A program made the position numbers and the translations under genes. From the NCBI RefSeq assembly GCF_011762155.1, contig NZ_JAASQL010000003.1:186001-250000 (forward strand): a DNA stretch of 64,000 nt, read 5' to 3'. Numbering within the stretch: the first letter of the stretch is position 1; each line of letters starts with the position of its first letter. The notes below the pieces were generated by a model that was not told where the DNA came from, did not search any database, and saw nothing but the letters and a program-made list of their open reading frames with translations. This document shows positions 37,401 to 48,307 of the stretch, in pieces. This DNA is from Wenyingzhuangia heitensis. Its GTDB lineage: Bacteria > Bacteroidota > Bacteroidia > Flavobacteriales > Flavobacteriaceae.

Positions 37401-38870
37401 TTATTCAATTTTTAACAATTCTTTTTTTGCTGCTTTTTTCTCCAAGTCTTCGTACATTTTTTTATACATATTCAATCGTTTCTTTTGATAATCTCCTGAT
37501 TGCAAATAAATATTTGACTTATTATTCTGATTCCAATCATTCCAAAGCTTAGCCATTTCTGCTCTCTTCTTTGGGTTTTTACTAATAATATCTATAGATT
37601 CAAAAGGATCCTTTTTCATGTCAAACAACTCTGGTTTTGCTGTTTTTTTATTCAACTTTAAAAACTTTGTATCTGGTGTTCTTACTCCCCAAGCAGTTCC
37701 ATCTTGCATTCTCCAATAAAGAGCTTCGTGTGGAGATCCTTTTTGTTTTCCTGTTAAATAGGGAATTAAATTTTTTCCTTCTAAAGCATGTCCAGATACA
37801 TCTCCTTTTCCTAAAGCAACTGATGTAGCGGCAATATCTAAAGCAGATACCAATCCATCAAATTCTTTTATTTTAAAATTTCCATTTGGCCAATGTAAAA
37901 AGAAAGGTACGTGGCAACCTCCTTCATACATACTTCCTTTTCCTTCTCTAAAGTTTCCGTTGCTTGCAAATTTTTCTCCGTTTTTTCTTGGACCACCATT
38001 ATCCGACAAAAAGAAAATTAAGGTATTGTCATATTTTCCTGTTCTTTTCAACTCTTCTATCACAATTCCAACTCCCTGGTCTAATTCATCAATCATTGCG
38101 GCATAAGTTCTTCTTTTTTTATCTTTTATATGACTGTATTTTTCAATAGTTTCTTTAGGTGCTTCTAAAGGTAAGTGCGGAGCGTTATAAGCTAAGTACA
38201 AACAAAAAGGTTTTTCTGAGTTTTTAATAAACTTAGCTGCATCTTTACTTAAAGCTGTCGTTAAATATTCATTAAACTCTCCTGCTTGATCATTTCTGAT
38301 TAATGGCCAATAACTTCCTTCATTTGCACTGTAATGAGGTTTGCCGTTTTTAGGATTGATTAAAGGCATATGAGTTTTTACATTTTTTGGAAAATAAGAA
38401 TGTCCTCCAGATAAAAATCCATAAAAATAATCAAACCCTCTGTTGTTAGGATGAAATGTATCAGACCCTCCTAAATGCCATTTTCCAATTGCTCCTGTAT
38501 TATATCCTGATTGATGTAAACGTTTGGCAAAAGTTTGTTCTGACAAAGGCAAACCATTGTACATATCAAACTGAGAATTGGTTAAATTAATTTCCAAACC
38601 AAAACGGGCTTGGTAACGTCCTGTAACTAAACCTGCTCTAGAAGGCCCACAATAAGGATGTGTTACATAACCATTATTAAAAACCACTCCGTTGTTTGCC
38701 AGTTTATCAATATTAGGAGTAAAAATTTCTTTAGATCCCGTAAATCCTAAATCTCCATAACCTAAATCATCTGCTAAAATCACCAATACATTTGGCTTTT
38801 CTTGTGCTTTACTTGTTTGGATTGATACTACTGTTAACAACCCAATTATTAGTTTTTTATACAAACTCAT
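37401..38870 (-). CDS. S1 sulfatase, CGPSR type
   Basis: This 489-residue sulfatase starts at MSLYKKLIIG (38870), the ATG that opens a signal peptide ending SKAQ. Metal ligands are Asp34-Asp35 (LADDLGYGD) and the formylglycine site is Cys74 in C-G-P-S-R. The TGRYQARFG and IGKWHLGG blocks are those of the large arylsulfatase A-like group. It is the last gene of the eight-sulfatase run and is separated from the preceding sulfatase by 144 bases, a larger gap than elsewhere in the operon. The sulfate position it attacks is unknown. Confidence 0.9.
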   Translation of the reverse strand: MSLYKKLIIGLLTVVSIQTSKAQEKPNVLVILADDLGYGDLGFTGSKEIFTPNIDKLANNGVVFNNGYVTHPYCGPSRAGLVTGRYQARFGLEINLTNSQFDMYNGLPLSEQTFAKRLHQSGYNTGAIGKWHLGGSDTFHPNNRGFDYFYGFLSGGHSYFPKNVKTHMPLINPKNGKPHYSANEGSYWPLIRNDQAGEFNEYLTTALSKDAAKFIKNSEKPFCLYLAYNAPHLPLEAPKETIEKYSHIKDKKRRTYAAMIDELDQGVGIVIEELKRTGKYDNTLIFFLSDNGGPRKNGEKFASNGNFREGKGSMYEGGCHVPFFLHWPNGNFKIKEFDGLVSALDIAATSVALGKGDVSGHALEGKNLIPYLTGKQKGSPHEALYWRMQDGTAWGVRTPDTKFLKLNKKTAKPELFDMKKDPFESIDIISKNPKKRAEMAKLWNDWNQNNKSNIYLQSGDYQKKRLNMYKKMYEDLEKKAAKKELLKIE

Positions 38871-39014
38871 ATACTTGTTCTTATTTATATTACAGACCAA
38901 AAAAACATTTTTTTTGACAAGATTTATATCTTATATGAGTTTCTGTTGATTACAAATGATTCTAATCTCTCTTATTTATTACAAAAATTTTAAACCACTC
39001 AAAACTTTTATCTT

Positions 39015-40661
39015 CTATACATTAGAATTCATATTGGTATATATATCTACTTTGGGTTTTTCAGTACCTCTAGCATTTTTAATCTCTATTTTCCAAGCAG
39101 ATTTTAATTCTTTAAGCACGTTTTTATACTCAGCATTGTCTATTAAATTTTGAGTTTCATTAGGATCTTCTGTTAAATGATACAATTCTTCATACACTGG
39201 TTTTTCACCATAAATAGGACCTTCAACAAAACTTCTATACACTGCAAATTGACTAGGATGCACTTCATAAAGCATAATTCTTTGCGAAATATTAAACTGT
39301 CTTGCTAATTTTGCTTTTTCTATGGCAGAAACATTATTATTTTGATAGTAACGAATGTATTTCCACTCTTTTGTCTGTACAGACTCACATCTAGGATTTC
39401 CAAAAGTGGTAGACCATAAATTTTCTGTGTATAAGTAATCACGTACTTTAAACGGCTTATCGTTTACAAAACCAGATAAATCTTTTCCTTGCATTGCTGA
39501 TGAAATTTTTACTCCTCCCAATGATAAAATAGTTGGAGCAATATCTATGGTTTGAACCAAAGCATCACTTGTGATTCCTTTTCTCTGCATAGGATTGTAA
39601 ATAAACAAAGGCACATGAGTTGTTTTTTCATAACAAAAAGCTTTTCCCCCTAGTCCATACTCTCCCATAAACAATCCATGGTCTGAAGTAAAAATGATAA
39701 TGGTGTTTTTGTCTAGTTTTAGTTTTTTTAATTTTTTTCTAAGCTGCCCCACCAATCTATCAATCCCTGTTATGCATTGTAGTTGTCTAATATAACGTTC
39801 GCGTAATGTTTCTGGAACATCTACATAATCATATCCTGTTTGACGATCTTTTGTATGATGAATCTCAGCAGGAAGCTTAGGTGTTTTAATGTCTGCTTTT
39901 GCTATATAATTTTTGGGCAAAGGAATTTCTACATCCCTATAAAGACTACGATAAATTTCATCATCCTCAGGTCGCTGTTTCATCGTACTTGTAGTGGCTC
40001 CATGCGGTATATTAAACATTAAGTTTAACAAAAATGGTTTGTCTTTTGGGCGACTGTCTAAAAAACTTATCGCTCCTTTCAGTCTTCTGGCATTTGGGTC
40101 CAAGAACTGATTCACACCTTCTTCTAAGATTTCTACTTGCGTATTTGCAATTGCATCTTTGTAAATAGCTCTTTTTTCTTTTGGATAAAAATAAACACCT
40201 CCGTGACTTGCATACCAATAATCATAACTTTTTTCTACCAAGCCACTCTCGTACCCGTTTTTACCTATAGGAGAATGATTTTTTCCTATATAGGCAGTAT
40301 AATAACCCGCATTACGCATTAGTACAGGATAGGATTCTGACCATGCTTCTTTAGAAACAGAAGTTGCTGAATTAAAGTTTACGCTATGTTTACGTTCAAA
40401 TTGACCTAACAATATAGAAACTCTACTGGGAGTACAAATAGCACTTGATACATGTGCATTTGTAAAAAACACACTTTTTTTAGCTAGTATATCTAAATTG
40501 GGAGTTTGTATTATTTTGTTTCCAGTATACCCCATCATTCCATAAGACTGATCATCTGTAAGAATAAAGATAATGTTTGGTCTTTTGTTTTTCTGAGCAA
40601 GCAATTTACTTGGAAGTATCATAAAGAAAAACAGTGATGCTAATAATACTTTTGCTTTCAT
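39015..40661 (-). CDS. S1 sulfatase, CTPSR type (TDDQ group)
   Basis: This 548-residue sulfatase is the longest in the window. The signal peptide ends KLLAQ. Metal ligands are Asp36-Asp37 in LTDDQSYG and the formylglycine site is Cys76 in C-T-P-S-R. HSPIGKNGY-type and FTSDHGLFMGEYGLGGKAF segments show the DHG rather than DNG metal motif, as in N-sulfoglucosamine/choline-type subgroups. It has long insertions around residues 215-260 not shared with its neighbours, pointing to a different substrate. It begins 8 bases after the preceding sulfatase gene ends. Confidence 0.9.
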   Translation of the reverse strand: MKAKVLLASLFFFMILPSKLLAQKNKRPNIIFILTDDQSYGMMGYTGNKIIQTPNLDILAKKSVFFTNAHVSSAICTPSRVSILLGQFERKHSVNFNSATSVSKEAWSESYPVLMRNAGYYTAYIGKNHSPIGKNGYESGLVEKSYDYWYASHGGVYFYPKEKRAIYKDAIANTQVEILEEGVNQFLDPNARRLKGAISFLDSRPKDKPFLLNLMFNIPHGATTSTMKQRPEDDEIYRSLYRDVEIPLPKNYIAKADIKTPKLPAEIHHTKDRQTGYDYVDVPETLRERYIRQLQCITGIDRLVGQLRKKLKKLKLDKNTIIIFTSDHGLFMGEYGLGGKAFCYEKTTHVPLFIYNPMQRKGITSDALVQTIDIAPTILSLGGVKISSAMQGKDLSGFVNDKPFKVRDYLYTENLWSTTFGNPRCESVQTKEWKYIRYYQNNNVSAIEKAKLARQFNISQRIMLYEVHPSQFAVYRSFVEGPIYGEKPVYEELYHLTEDPNETQNLIDNAEYKNVLKELKSAWKIEIKNARGTEKPKVDIYTNMNSNV

Positions 40662-40669
40662 TTGAAATG

Positions 40670-42223
40670 TTATTTTTTATTTTTATGAAATCCCATTGGA
40701 GAACTTGCATAAGAATTAGCCAATTCTTTTACTTTATTAGGATTTGTTTTTGCAAGATTTACAAGTTCTGTGGGGTCCTTTTTTATATTATACAATTCCC
40801 ATTTACTACCATTCATTTGTACAATTTTAAAATCACCACTTCTAAACATTCTATAGTTTCTAATTCCCGAAATAAAATAATCAGGCTCTTTACGCTCTTT
40901 CCCTTTAAAAATTGGTAACAAAGAGCTTCCGTGTAAAGGAATGGTAGTATGACCATTTATAGATTTTGGATACTCTATACCTAAAACATCTAAAAAGGTT
41001 GGAGCAATATCTACAATATGTGCAACTTGATCGGTAATTGTATTCGGTTTTATTTTATTTGGCCAGTGAGCAATAAACGGAGTATGACTTCCCCCTTCAT
41101 GCCCTGCTTGTTTAAACTGTCTAAAAGGAGTATTTCCTAAATTAGCCCATGTAGTACGCAAACTCCAATAAGAATTAGCAGGTCCTGGCTCAACATCTTT
41201 TACTCTGTTAGTGTAAAAAGGACAAGATCCGTTGTCATTTAAAAATAAAACCAAGGTATTTTCTAGTTTTCCTTCTTTTTCTAGTTTATCTAAAACCCTA
41301 CCAATATTTTGATCCATTCGATCTACAATAGCAGCATAAACCGCCATTTCTAAATCTAGAGAATCCTTTTTTTCTTCTGATAAATTTTCCCAAGGATAAT
41401 AGTCTGTATATTCCTTAACCAAAGGTCCTCGTTTTGTGTTTAAATTATTTTCGGGCGGACTTAATTTTAAATCTTTAGAAACAACACCTAATTTTTGCAT
41501 TTTTTTGTAACGCTCTGCACGTAACTTATCCCAACCTTTTTTATATTTTCCTCTGTATTTTTTAATATCCTCAGGTCTTGCTTGCAAAGGATAATGTGCT
41601 GCATGATACGGTAAATACAGAAAAAAAGGTTTGTCTTCTTTTTTAAAAGATTCATCCAACCAATTTAAAGCGTAATCTGTAATAAAATCTGTTTTGTATA
41701 ACGGAGAAATTTCATGTTCTATTTCACTTGGATTTAATTTTTTAGTCCCTAAATAAAAAGGCTTAGAATACTGACCCGATGGTGGTACAAAATATTCTGT
41801 TGTTGCCCAAAAATGTAACGACTTATCAAAAGCATTTTCTGCTCTACAATATTTAGGAACCCAATTATTAAAATGTTCTTTACCACTCATAAGAGTTGTA
41901 TAACCTGCTTTTTTTGCTAGATTCGCTATATGAACAGCCCCATTCCCTCCTGTATACAAACCTGTTAACATACTAGACCTTGTTGCGGCACATTTAGCCA
42001 TGTTGTAAAATGTTTTAAACCGCAATCCTCCATGAGCCAACCTGTCAATATTGGGAGTTTCTATTTCTCCTCCATAGGCACCAATATCAGAAAAACCAAT
42101 ATCATCTCCCATAATTAAAACAATATTAGGCTTTTGTTCTTTTTTTTGACCAAAACTAATTACTGTATTTAAAGAAAACAGAAGTAGTATTAAAAACGGA
42201 AGGTTTCTTTTTTTCATGAACAT
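40670..42223 (-). CDS. S1 sulfatase, CAATR type
   Basis: This is a 517-residue sulfatase from the ATG at 42223 (42217 is also possible). A longer frame overlaps the previous gene by over 100 bases and lacks a signal, so I reject it. Metal ligands are Asp40-Asp41 (MGDDIGFSD) and the formylglycine site is Cys78 in C-A-A-T-R, where Ala replaces the usual Pro. It resembles the sulfatase at 45272 in the WANL-x-NTP-x-R-x-x-K/Q-x-x-GH-x-GG block near residue 390, so these two form a paralogous pair. Bulky charged insertions (KKGWDKLRAERYKKMQKLG) are typical of this arylsulfatase group. Confidence 0.9.
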   Translation of the reverse strand: MFMKKRNLPFLILLLFSLNTVISFGQKKEQKPNIVLIMGDDIGFSDIGAYGGEIETPNIDRLAHGGLRFKTFYNMAKCAATRSSMLTGLYTGGNGAVHIANLAKKAGYTTLMSGKEHFNNWVPKYCRAENAFDKSLHFWATTEYFVPPSGQYSKPFYLGTKKLNPSEIEHEISPLYKTDFITDYALNWLDESFKKEDKPFFLYLPYHAAHYPLQARPEDIKKYRGKYKKGWDKLRAERYKKMQKLGVVSKDLKLSPPENNLNTKRGPLVKEYTDYYPWENLSEEKKDSLDLEMAVYAAIVDRMDQNIGRVLDKLEKEGKLENTLVLFLNDNGSCPFYTNRVKDVEPGPANSYWSLRTTWANLGNTPFRQFKQAGHEGGSHTPFIAHWPNKIKPNTITDQVAHIVDIAPTFLDVLGIEYPKSINGHTTIPLHGSSLLPIFKGKERKEPDYFISGIRNYRMFRSGDFKIVQMNGSKWELYNIKKDPTELVNLAKTNPNKVKELANSYASSPMGFHKNKK

Positions 42224-42227
42224 TCTC

Positions 42228-43742
42228 TTATTGTTTTTTAATTTTTTCAGGTCTTTTCCCGGTTTTAAACCATTCCACCAATTGTAAATATTTTTTAGTT
42301 CTTGCTTCTCCTTCATAACTGTCAAAAACATCTCCGTTTTCAAACATTCTAGGATCTTCCTGTCTTTTTAATTCGGCAAATAATTCTTTATGTAGTTTGT
42401 TTTTTAACTTTTTATATTTAGAATTTGATGCTAAATTATGTAGACATTCTGGATCTTTCTTTAAATCGTACAATTCTTCTTGTGGTCTTTTTCCGTAACA
42501 CAGTTGATATGGCAAACTAGTATGAGGTAAATTTTTAGTATATTTTTTAGTAGGACTCATATCTGTATCTCTATAATCTGCATCTGGAGTACCACTTGGC
42601 CATCTTTCTGGGTGAAAATTATAGGAATACACAAAGTCTTTATTATGAATACTACGCACAGGATATCCCCAACCATTAGGTCTACTTGGATCATTTCTTT
42701 CTCTACCTGTAATTACGTTATTTCTAGAAGAATTAGCTTGGTTGTTAAAAATATCCAATAAACTTTTCCCTTCAATTTTTATCATTCCACTTCCCTCTTC
42801 TTTCACATTTGTGATTTCAAAAATTGTAGGAGCAATGTCTGTAAAACTAGCAAACTCATTTACAACTCTACCTGGTTTTACAATGTGCTTTGGCCATGTT
42901 ACTGCAAATGGCACTCGTGTAGCAAAATCAAAAGGATGTCCTTTGTATCTAGGAAATGGCATTCCGTTGTCTGAAGTAACAATAATAATTGTATTATCTA
43001 GTTCCCCTAAACGATCTAGGTGATCTAATATTTTACCCAAGTGATTGTCATAATGTTCCACCTCAACAGCATAATCTAAAATATCGTGTTTTACATCTTC
43101 TGAATCTCCCCAAAATGTAGGTAAAAAATCTACATCTGATATTTTTTTTCCATTCTTAATACCCGATTTAAACTGATAACTCCTGTGGGGTTCTTTACAA
43201 CCATACCAAAAGAAAAACGGAGTGTCCTTCGGTTTTTGATCCATAAAAACTTTAAAATTTTCAGCATAATCAATTTTATTAATTCCCGCAGCAGGAACAT
43301 TTTTGTTTTTAATTTTATTGTATTCTTTTCCTGTAAGTTCTCTTTTCTTTCCTTTTTCAAACATCCCAGGTCCCCAGCCTTTTCCTGTAAAACCAGTTTG
43401 GTATCCATTTTCGCCCAAAACCTCTATAAAACTTTTAAATTTATCGGGCCAAACAGGAGTTAAATTTGCAGCATTTTCAATCTGCCAAGGATTCCTTCCT
43501 GTAACCACAACAGCTCTTGACGGAGAACATTTACTACTAGGCGTAAACATATTGTTAAAAAGTAATCCCTGACTCGCTATTTTATCAAAATTAGGAGTTT
43601 GTAAAAATTTGTAGCCATAAGCACTTGCATGCGACATGTCATCTGCAATTGCAAACAAAACATTAGGTCTTTTGGATTGTGCTATTGCTAATTGGCTAAC
43701 TAATAATGCTAGAACAAATAAATTATTAAATATTTTTTTCAT
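42228..43742 (-). CDS. S1 sulfatase, CSPSR type (sulfamidase-like group)
   Basis: This 504-residue sulfatase starts at [14 protein letters not shown] (43742), removing a spurious extension that overlapped the neighbour. Signal cleavage is near AIAQS. Metal ligands are Asp34-Asp35 (IADDMSHAS) and the formylglycine site is Cys72 in C-S-P-S-R, followed by [17 protein letters not shown]. The [11 protein letters not shown] and [13 protein letters not shown] segments resemble heparan N-sulfatase-like and O-sulfatase members of the SGSH-related group. A sulfamidase activity is not implied, since that group contains algal polysaccharide O-sulfatases. The gene ends 5 bases before the next one starts. 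Confidence 0.9.
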   Translation of the reverse strand: MKKIFNNLFVLALLVSQLAIAQSKRPNVLFAIADDMSHASAYGYKFLQTPNFDKIASQGLLFNNMFTPSSKCSPSRAVVVTGRNPWQIENAANLTPVWPDKFKSFIEVLGENGYQTGFTGKGWGPGMFEKGKKRELTGKEYNKIKNKNVPAAGINKIDYAENFKVFMDQKPKDTPFFFWYGCKEPHRSYQFKSGIKNGKKISDVDFLPTFWGDSEDVKHDILDYAVEVEHYDNHLGKILDHLDRLGELDNTIIIVTSDNGMPFPRYKGHPFDFATRVPFAVTWPKHIVKPGRVVNEFASFTDIAPTIFEITNVKEEGSGMIKIEGKSLLDIFNNQANSSRNNVITGRERNDPSRPNGWGYPVRSIHNKDFVYSYNFHPERWPSGTPDADYRDTDMSPTKKYTKNLPHTSLPYQLCYGKRPQEELYDLKKDPECLHNLASNSKYKKLKNKLHKELFAELKRQEDPRMFENGDVFDSYEGEARTKKYLQLVEWFKTGKRPEKIKKQ

Positions 43743-43755
43743 CTTAAAATCTGAT

Positions 43756-45270
43756 TTATATGTTAGATAATGTTGATACTCCATCTTTTCGCAATTCTAA
43801 AAATTTCTTTTTCATTTCAATTATTTTATCCTTGTATTCTTCTTTATCTTTTAAGTTTTCTGATGACTTTTCATAAATATCGTCAGAAAGATTATAGAAG
43901 CCTATAACTTTTAAATCGTTAAAAACATCTCTTTTGGTTACAGACATAACCAGTTTCCAATTTCCCTTTCTAATGGCATAATAGGCTCCTTTTCCTTTTT
44001 GAGCTTGGTGCATTAGATAAGTATGAATTGGTTTGTTAGAATCACCTCTTAAAACAGGAAGCAAATTGGCGGCATCTAAAACATTTTTTCTATCAATGGT
44101 AACATTAGCTATCGCAGCAATTGTAGGTACAATATCATGCCCAACAACAATAATATCTGACTCTGTGTTGGGTTTAATCTGTCCTGGCCAAACTGCTGTA
44201 AACGGGATTCTATGCCCTCCCTCATAAATAGAACCTTTAAACCCATTTAAACCATTACTAGAATCATGACCCGCTTTACTTAAAAGAGGACTGTATTTAC
44301 TGTTAGGCAAACCTCCATTGTCTGATGTAAATATGATTAATGTATTATTGTATAAATTATTTTTCTTTAAAGCAACCACCATCATTCCTACTTGTACGTC
44401 TAATTCTTTAATCATATCTCCATGATTACCAAAAGTGGCACCCGCTATTTTTTCTCCGTTTAATTTTTGAGATGGAGTATGAGGTACATGCACAGCTTGA
44501 CTACAATAATATAAGAAAAAAGGCTGCTTACTATTCGTTTGTTTGTTTAGGTAAGCGACAGCATTGTTTGCCAAGATAGGCCCTGCTAAGGCAGGATCCC
44601 AATTAGAATCACCAACACTTCCTCCTTTTTTTCTTTTGTTTTCATCAAAATATTTTAATTGTTCAAATGGAATTTTTGTGATTTTAGAATCCTCTTTCAA
44701 CTTCATAAATTTTCCATTTTCATAAAAAGCGTAAGGAACATTCTGAATTCCTTCAGGAAGTGCAATGGAATAATCGAAGCCATAATAACTAGCTCCTTTG
44801 GTTATGTTGTTATAGGTTTGAATTGTTTTAGGTTTCGAGTCCCAATCTCCACCTAAGCCCCATTTACCAAAAAAGGCTGTTTTGTAGCCACCTTGTTTAG
44901 CAATTCTTCCTACTGTGGTAAAATTAGGTTCAATTCCAGCATCTCTATCAGGTCCCCAAACTCCCCAAGGCCCTTTTTTGTTTCGATAAGAAAAATTTCC
45001 TGTCATCATAGAAAAACGCGTAGGAGCACATAATGATGCTGGTGAATGTGCATCAGAAAAACGCATTCCTTGATTTATCAGCTTGTCAATATTTGGAGTA
45101 GGGACTACCGGTTTTTTACCTGTACGTTGGGTGTGATAATAACCAATATCTCCCACACCAATATCATCAGCCATAATAACTAATATATTGGGTTTGTTCT
45201 GCGCGTTTATATTGCTAGTTACTACAATAAACAGCAATAATATTTTGATTTTATGTATAGATATTTTCAT
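43756..45270 (-). CDS. S1 sulfatase, CAPTR type
   Basis: This 504-residue sulfatase has a signal peptide ending INAQ, metal ligands Asp35-Asp36 (MADDIGVGD) and the formylglycine site Cys81 in C-A-P-T-R. It belongs to the same subgroup as the CATSR enzymes at 25818 and 31152, sharing the DIGVGDI, SYNNGLxN-like and [10 protein letters not shown]-type segments and [10 protein letters not shown]. Unlike them it keeps the canonical proline, making it a useful internal comparison. It lies 13 bases upstream of the next sulfatase gene. Confidence 0.9.
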   Translation of the reverse strand: MKISIHKIKILLLFIVVTSNINAQNKPNILVIMADDIGVGDIGYYHTQRTGKKPVVPTPNIDKLINQGMRFSDAHSPASLCAPTRFSMMTGNFSYRNKKGPWGVWGPDRDAGIEPNFTTVGRIAKQGGYKTAFFGKWGLGGDWDSKPKTIQTYNNITKGASYYGFDYSIALPEGIQNVPYAFYENGKFMKLKEDSKITKIPFEQLKYFDENKRKKGGSVGDSNWDPALAGPILANNAVAYLNKQTNSKQPFFLYYCSQAVHVPHTPSQKLNGEKIAGATFGNHGDMIKELDVQVGMMVVALKKNNLYNNTLIIFTSDNGGLPNSKYSPLLSKAGHDSSNGLNGFKGSIYEGGHRIPFTAVWPGQIKPNTESDIIVVGHDIVPTIAAIANVTIDRKNVLDAANLLPVLRGDSNKPIHTYLMHQAQKGKGAYYAIRKGNWKLVMSVTKRDVFNDLKVIGFYNLSDDIYEKSSENLKDKEEYKDKIIEMKKKFLELRKDGVSTLSNI

Positions 45271-45271
45271 G

Positions 45272-46876
45272 TTACTTTTTTATTTTTTTTCTGATGACAC
45301 GTTCTGCCCAGTTATTCCATTTATCGATCATTGTAATAAGTCTTTCAGGTTCCTTTAAAGCCAAATCATTTAATTCTGTAGGATCATCTTTTAAATTATA
45401 CAACTCCCATTTTTTTCTATTTCTATCTCTTGAATACGCAATTTTCCAATCTCCTTTTCTGTAAGCTTTATTGGTGCCATGCTCCACAAACCACTCATCT
45501 CTATTTAAGTGTTTGTTTTTTAAAACAGGAACTAAACTCAATCCTTCCATAGATTGAATTTTATTGTTATTATAGATTTTAGGATAATTCCCGTTGGTCA
45601 CATCTATTATAGTTGGCATTACATCAATAATGCTTGCTACTTCTTTTTTAATGATATTTTTATCTTTAAAACCATTTGGCCAGTGCATAATAAATGGAGT
45701 TGCAACTCCGCCTTGATGCCCAGATTTTTTATATTTTCTATAAGGGGTATTGCTTAAATTAGCCCAAGCACCTCCATAACTCATATAAGTTGATGCAGGT
45801 CCTGATAGTACACCTGGAATATTTCCTTTGGATACTTTTTTTCCGTCTAATGTTTTTGTAACCTCTTTAGTATTCACCCATTTTTCTACACCTTTTAATT
45901 GTTCATCACAACCTCCATTATCCGATAAGAATATAATTAGTGTATTATTTAAAGCTTTATTTTTTTCTAGTTTGTTTAAAATTCGTCCAATACCTTGGTC
46001 CATATTATCAATTTGAGCAGCATAAGTCATCATTCGTTGCAACTCCCATTCTTTATTTTCAATAGTATTCCATGCTTTTGCGTTTGGATTTCTAGGACTT
46101 AATTTTGTGTTTTTAGGAACAATTCCCAATTTTATCATTCTAGTCAAGCGTTCTTCCCGTAAAATATCCCACCCTTTGTTGTAGGTGCCTTTGTGTTTTT
46201 TGATGTCTTTTTCCAAAGCATGTAAAGGCCAATGAGGAGCTGTGTAGGCAACATAAAAGAAAAAAGGTTGGTTTTTCTTTTCTTGATAATGCTTGTTCAA
46301 AAAACTTACAGTAGAGTCTGAAATAGCATCTGTATAATAAAAATTATCACTAGGTTTTAAAACAACATCTTTGTTATTATAGGTTAAAGTATGAGGTTCA
46401 AAATAGCTACCGGCACCCGTTATGGTTCCAAAGAAATTGTCAAACCCACGTTGGTTAGGCCAACTATGTATATCGTCTTTTGTTTTTGAATCGGAAACAT
46501 GCCATTTCCCTGTCATGTAGGTTGCATAACCATTCGTTTTTAAAACCTCAGCAATAGTTACTGAAGTATTATTTAAGTCTCCATGACCATGACCAACCAT
46601 TCCGCCAACACCTGCCTGATGTGGATACAATCCCGTTAAAATAGAAGCTCTTGTAGGGCAACATCTCGCATTGTTGTAGAATTGACTAAAACGAACTCCA
46701 TTTTTTGCCAACTTATCTAAATTAGGAGTTTTTACTTCACCTCCATAGCAACCAATGTCTGAAAACCCCATATCATCTGCCATTATTAAGAGAACATTGG
46801 GCTGTTTTTGTGCATTTATTTGACTTGTTATGAAACAGAATACAGCTAGAGTTTTAAGAAATATATTTTTAAGCAT
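45272..46876 (-). CDS. S1 sulfatase, CCPTR type
   Basis: This 534-residue sulfatase starts at MLKNIFLKTLAVF (46876); the longer frame overlaps the upstream gene and has no signal. Metal ligands are Asp34-Asp35 (MADDMGFSD). The signature is C-C-P-T-R with Cys72 converted to formylglycine. The motif NARCCPTRASILTGLYPHQAGVGG marks the large arylsulfatase group typified by Pseudomonas AtsA. It is the closest relative in this window of the sulfatase at 40670. The substrate is unknown. Confidence 0.91.
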   Translation of the reverse strand: MLKNIFLKTLAVFCFITSQINAQKQPNVLLIMADDMGFSDIGCYGGEVKTPNLDKLAKNGVRFSQFYNNARCCPTRASILTGLYPHQAGVGGMVGHGHGDLNNTSVTIAEVLKTNGYATYMTGKWHVSDSKTKDDIHSWPNQRGFDNFFGTITGAGSYFEPHTLTYNNKDVVLKPSDNFYYTDAISDSTVSFLNKHYQEKKNQPFFFYVAYTAPHWPLHALEKDIKKHKGTYNKGWDILREERLTRMIKLGIVPKNTKLSPRNPNAKAWNTIENKEWELQRMMTYAAQIDNMDQGIGRILNKLEKNKALNNTLIIFLSDNGGCDEQLKGVEKWVNTKEVTKTLDGKKVSKGNIPGVLSGPASTYMSYGGAWANLSNTPYRKYKKSGHQGGVATPFIMHWPNGFKDKNIIKKEVASIIDVMPTIIDVTNGNYPKIYNNNKIQSMEGLSLVPVLKNKHLNRDEWFVEHGTNKAYRKGDWKIAYSRDRNRKKWELYNLKDDPTELNDLALKEPERLITMIDKWNNWAERVIRKKIKK

Positions 46877-46895
46877 TCTTATATCGCTTTTAAGC

Positions 46896-48305
46896 TTAAT
46901 CATTTGGATTTACCATATTCTTCCAATCTGGATATACTACTCTTTCCTTGGCTCTTCTCCCTCCAATAACTGTTGGAGCAGGAGGTGCTAAATCAAGAAC
47001 TTTTTGAAGTTCTTTTTTTGCTTTATTTGCTCCTAAATTATTTGTTTCTAGTTTTAAATCGTGTTTTTCATGTAGGTCATTCTGGATGTTATAAAATGCT
47101 CCGTTTTTATATAGTTTATACGTTTGATTTCTTATAAATTGAACCCCTTCAAATTTTCCCCAATACGGTTGATATTGCCAAAAAACCCAATCACGAGGAT
47201 TCCCTTTTTTATTTTCAAGTTGCGGTAAAAAACTGCGACCATCAATTGGATCTGTATCATTTAGTTTAATCTTTGCTGCATCAGCAATGGTTGTATAAAA
47301 ATCAGTAAAATCAATTAAATCTTCACTAACTTTTCCTGCAGGTGTGTGTCCTTTCCAATAAGTTACCAAAGGAACATGTGTACCCATATCTACTGTTTTA
47401 CCTTTGGCCCCTCTAATATTTTCTCCCTTCCATTTAGAAGTTATAGAAGCGGTTCCGTTATCAGAAGTGAACATGATTATGGTATTATCAAGCTGTCCAA
47501 CAGCTTCAACTTTGGCAACAATTTTACCCACTATTTTATCTAAATAATTGACCATTGCTACATAATTCTCTTTTTTTAACTTTTGGTCTTTCGGTGTTTT
47601 GTTAGCCGCTTGAGTTCTATCTCCATTTCCTACAGAATCTGGTGTAGGAACAAATGGACTATGTACCAAAACGGTGGGATAGTACACGAAAAAAGGTTCA
47701 TTTTTATTGGTTTCAATAAAATCACACACAAAATCAGACATGATGTCGGGACCGTATTTTCCTTTGTTATCTTCTATAGTTAAAAATTTTCCGTTTTTTA
47801 GTAAAGGAGGACTCCAAAAGCGTTCTCCACCATTTTTTCCTGTTTTTTCGGTAGTTACTTGCCATAAACAAGACTCATCAAATCCTGCTTTGTAAGGTCT
47901 TGATTTATCTAGTGAGCCGGGTAAATTATTATACAATCCATTCAATTGCCATTTTCCTGCAATGGCTGTTTTATAGCCATTATCTCTCATTAAGTTTCCG
48001 AATGTTTTGTCTTTTGGATTCAAATATCCAAAATGCGTGTAATTTCTAAAATTATATTGCCCCGTCATGATCTTTACTCGTGATGGTGTGCAAATAGGCA
48101 TAGAATAACAGTGATTGAATTTTAGTCCCTTTGAAGCTAAAGCATCAATATTAGGTGTTTTATAATCTTTGGCACCATAGGTTCCAAAGCAGTTCCAGCT
48201 TACATCATCTGCCATAATTAAAATGATGTTTGGTTTCTTTTGCGCTATTGAAATCGTTAGAAAAAACATTGCTAAGATTGACCCGTATAGGTTTCTGTTT
48301 CTCAT
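46896..48305 (-). CDS. S1 sulfatase, CTPSR type
   Basis: This 469-residue sulfatase, the shortest of the set, has a signal peptide ending SIAQ. Metal ligands are Asp33-Asp34 in MADDVSWNCFGTYG and the formylglycine site is Cys72 in C-T-P-S-R. A DNG motif sits in FTSDNGTASIT. The compact C-terminal domain ends with an unusual segment APPAPTVIGGRRAKERVVYPDW, seen in sulfatases acting on terminal residues of algal glycans as far as I recall. The gene ends 19 bases before the next start. Confidence 0.9.
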   Translation of the reverse strand: MRNRNLYGSILAMFFLTISIAQKKPNIILIMADDVSWNCFGTYGAKDYKTPNIDALASKGLKFNHCYSMPICTPSRVKIMTGQYNFRNYTHFGYLNPKDKTFGNLMRDNGYKTAIAGKWQLNGLYNNLPGSLDKSRPYKAGFDESCLWQVTTEKTGKNGGERFWSPPLLKNGKFLTIEDNKGKYGPDIMSDFVCDFIETNKNEPFFVYYPTVLVHSPFVPTPDSVGNGDRTQAANKTPKDQKLKKENYVAMVNYLDKIVGKIVAKVEAVGQLDNTIIMFTSDNGTASITSKWKGENIRGAKGKTVDMGTHVPLVTYWKGHTPAGKVSEDLIDFTDFYTTIADAAKIKLNDTDPIDGRSFLPQLENKKGNPRDWVFWQYQPYWGKFEGVQFIRNQTYKLYKNGAFYNIQNDLHEKHDLKLETNNLGANKAKKELQKVLDLAPPAPTVIGGRRAKERVVYPDWKNMVNPND

Positions 48306-48307
48306 TG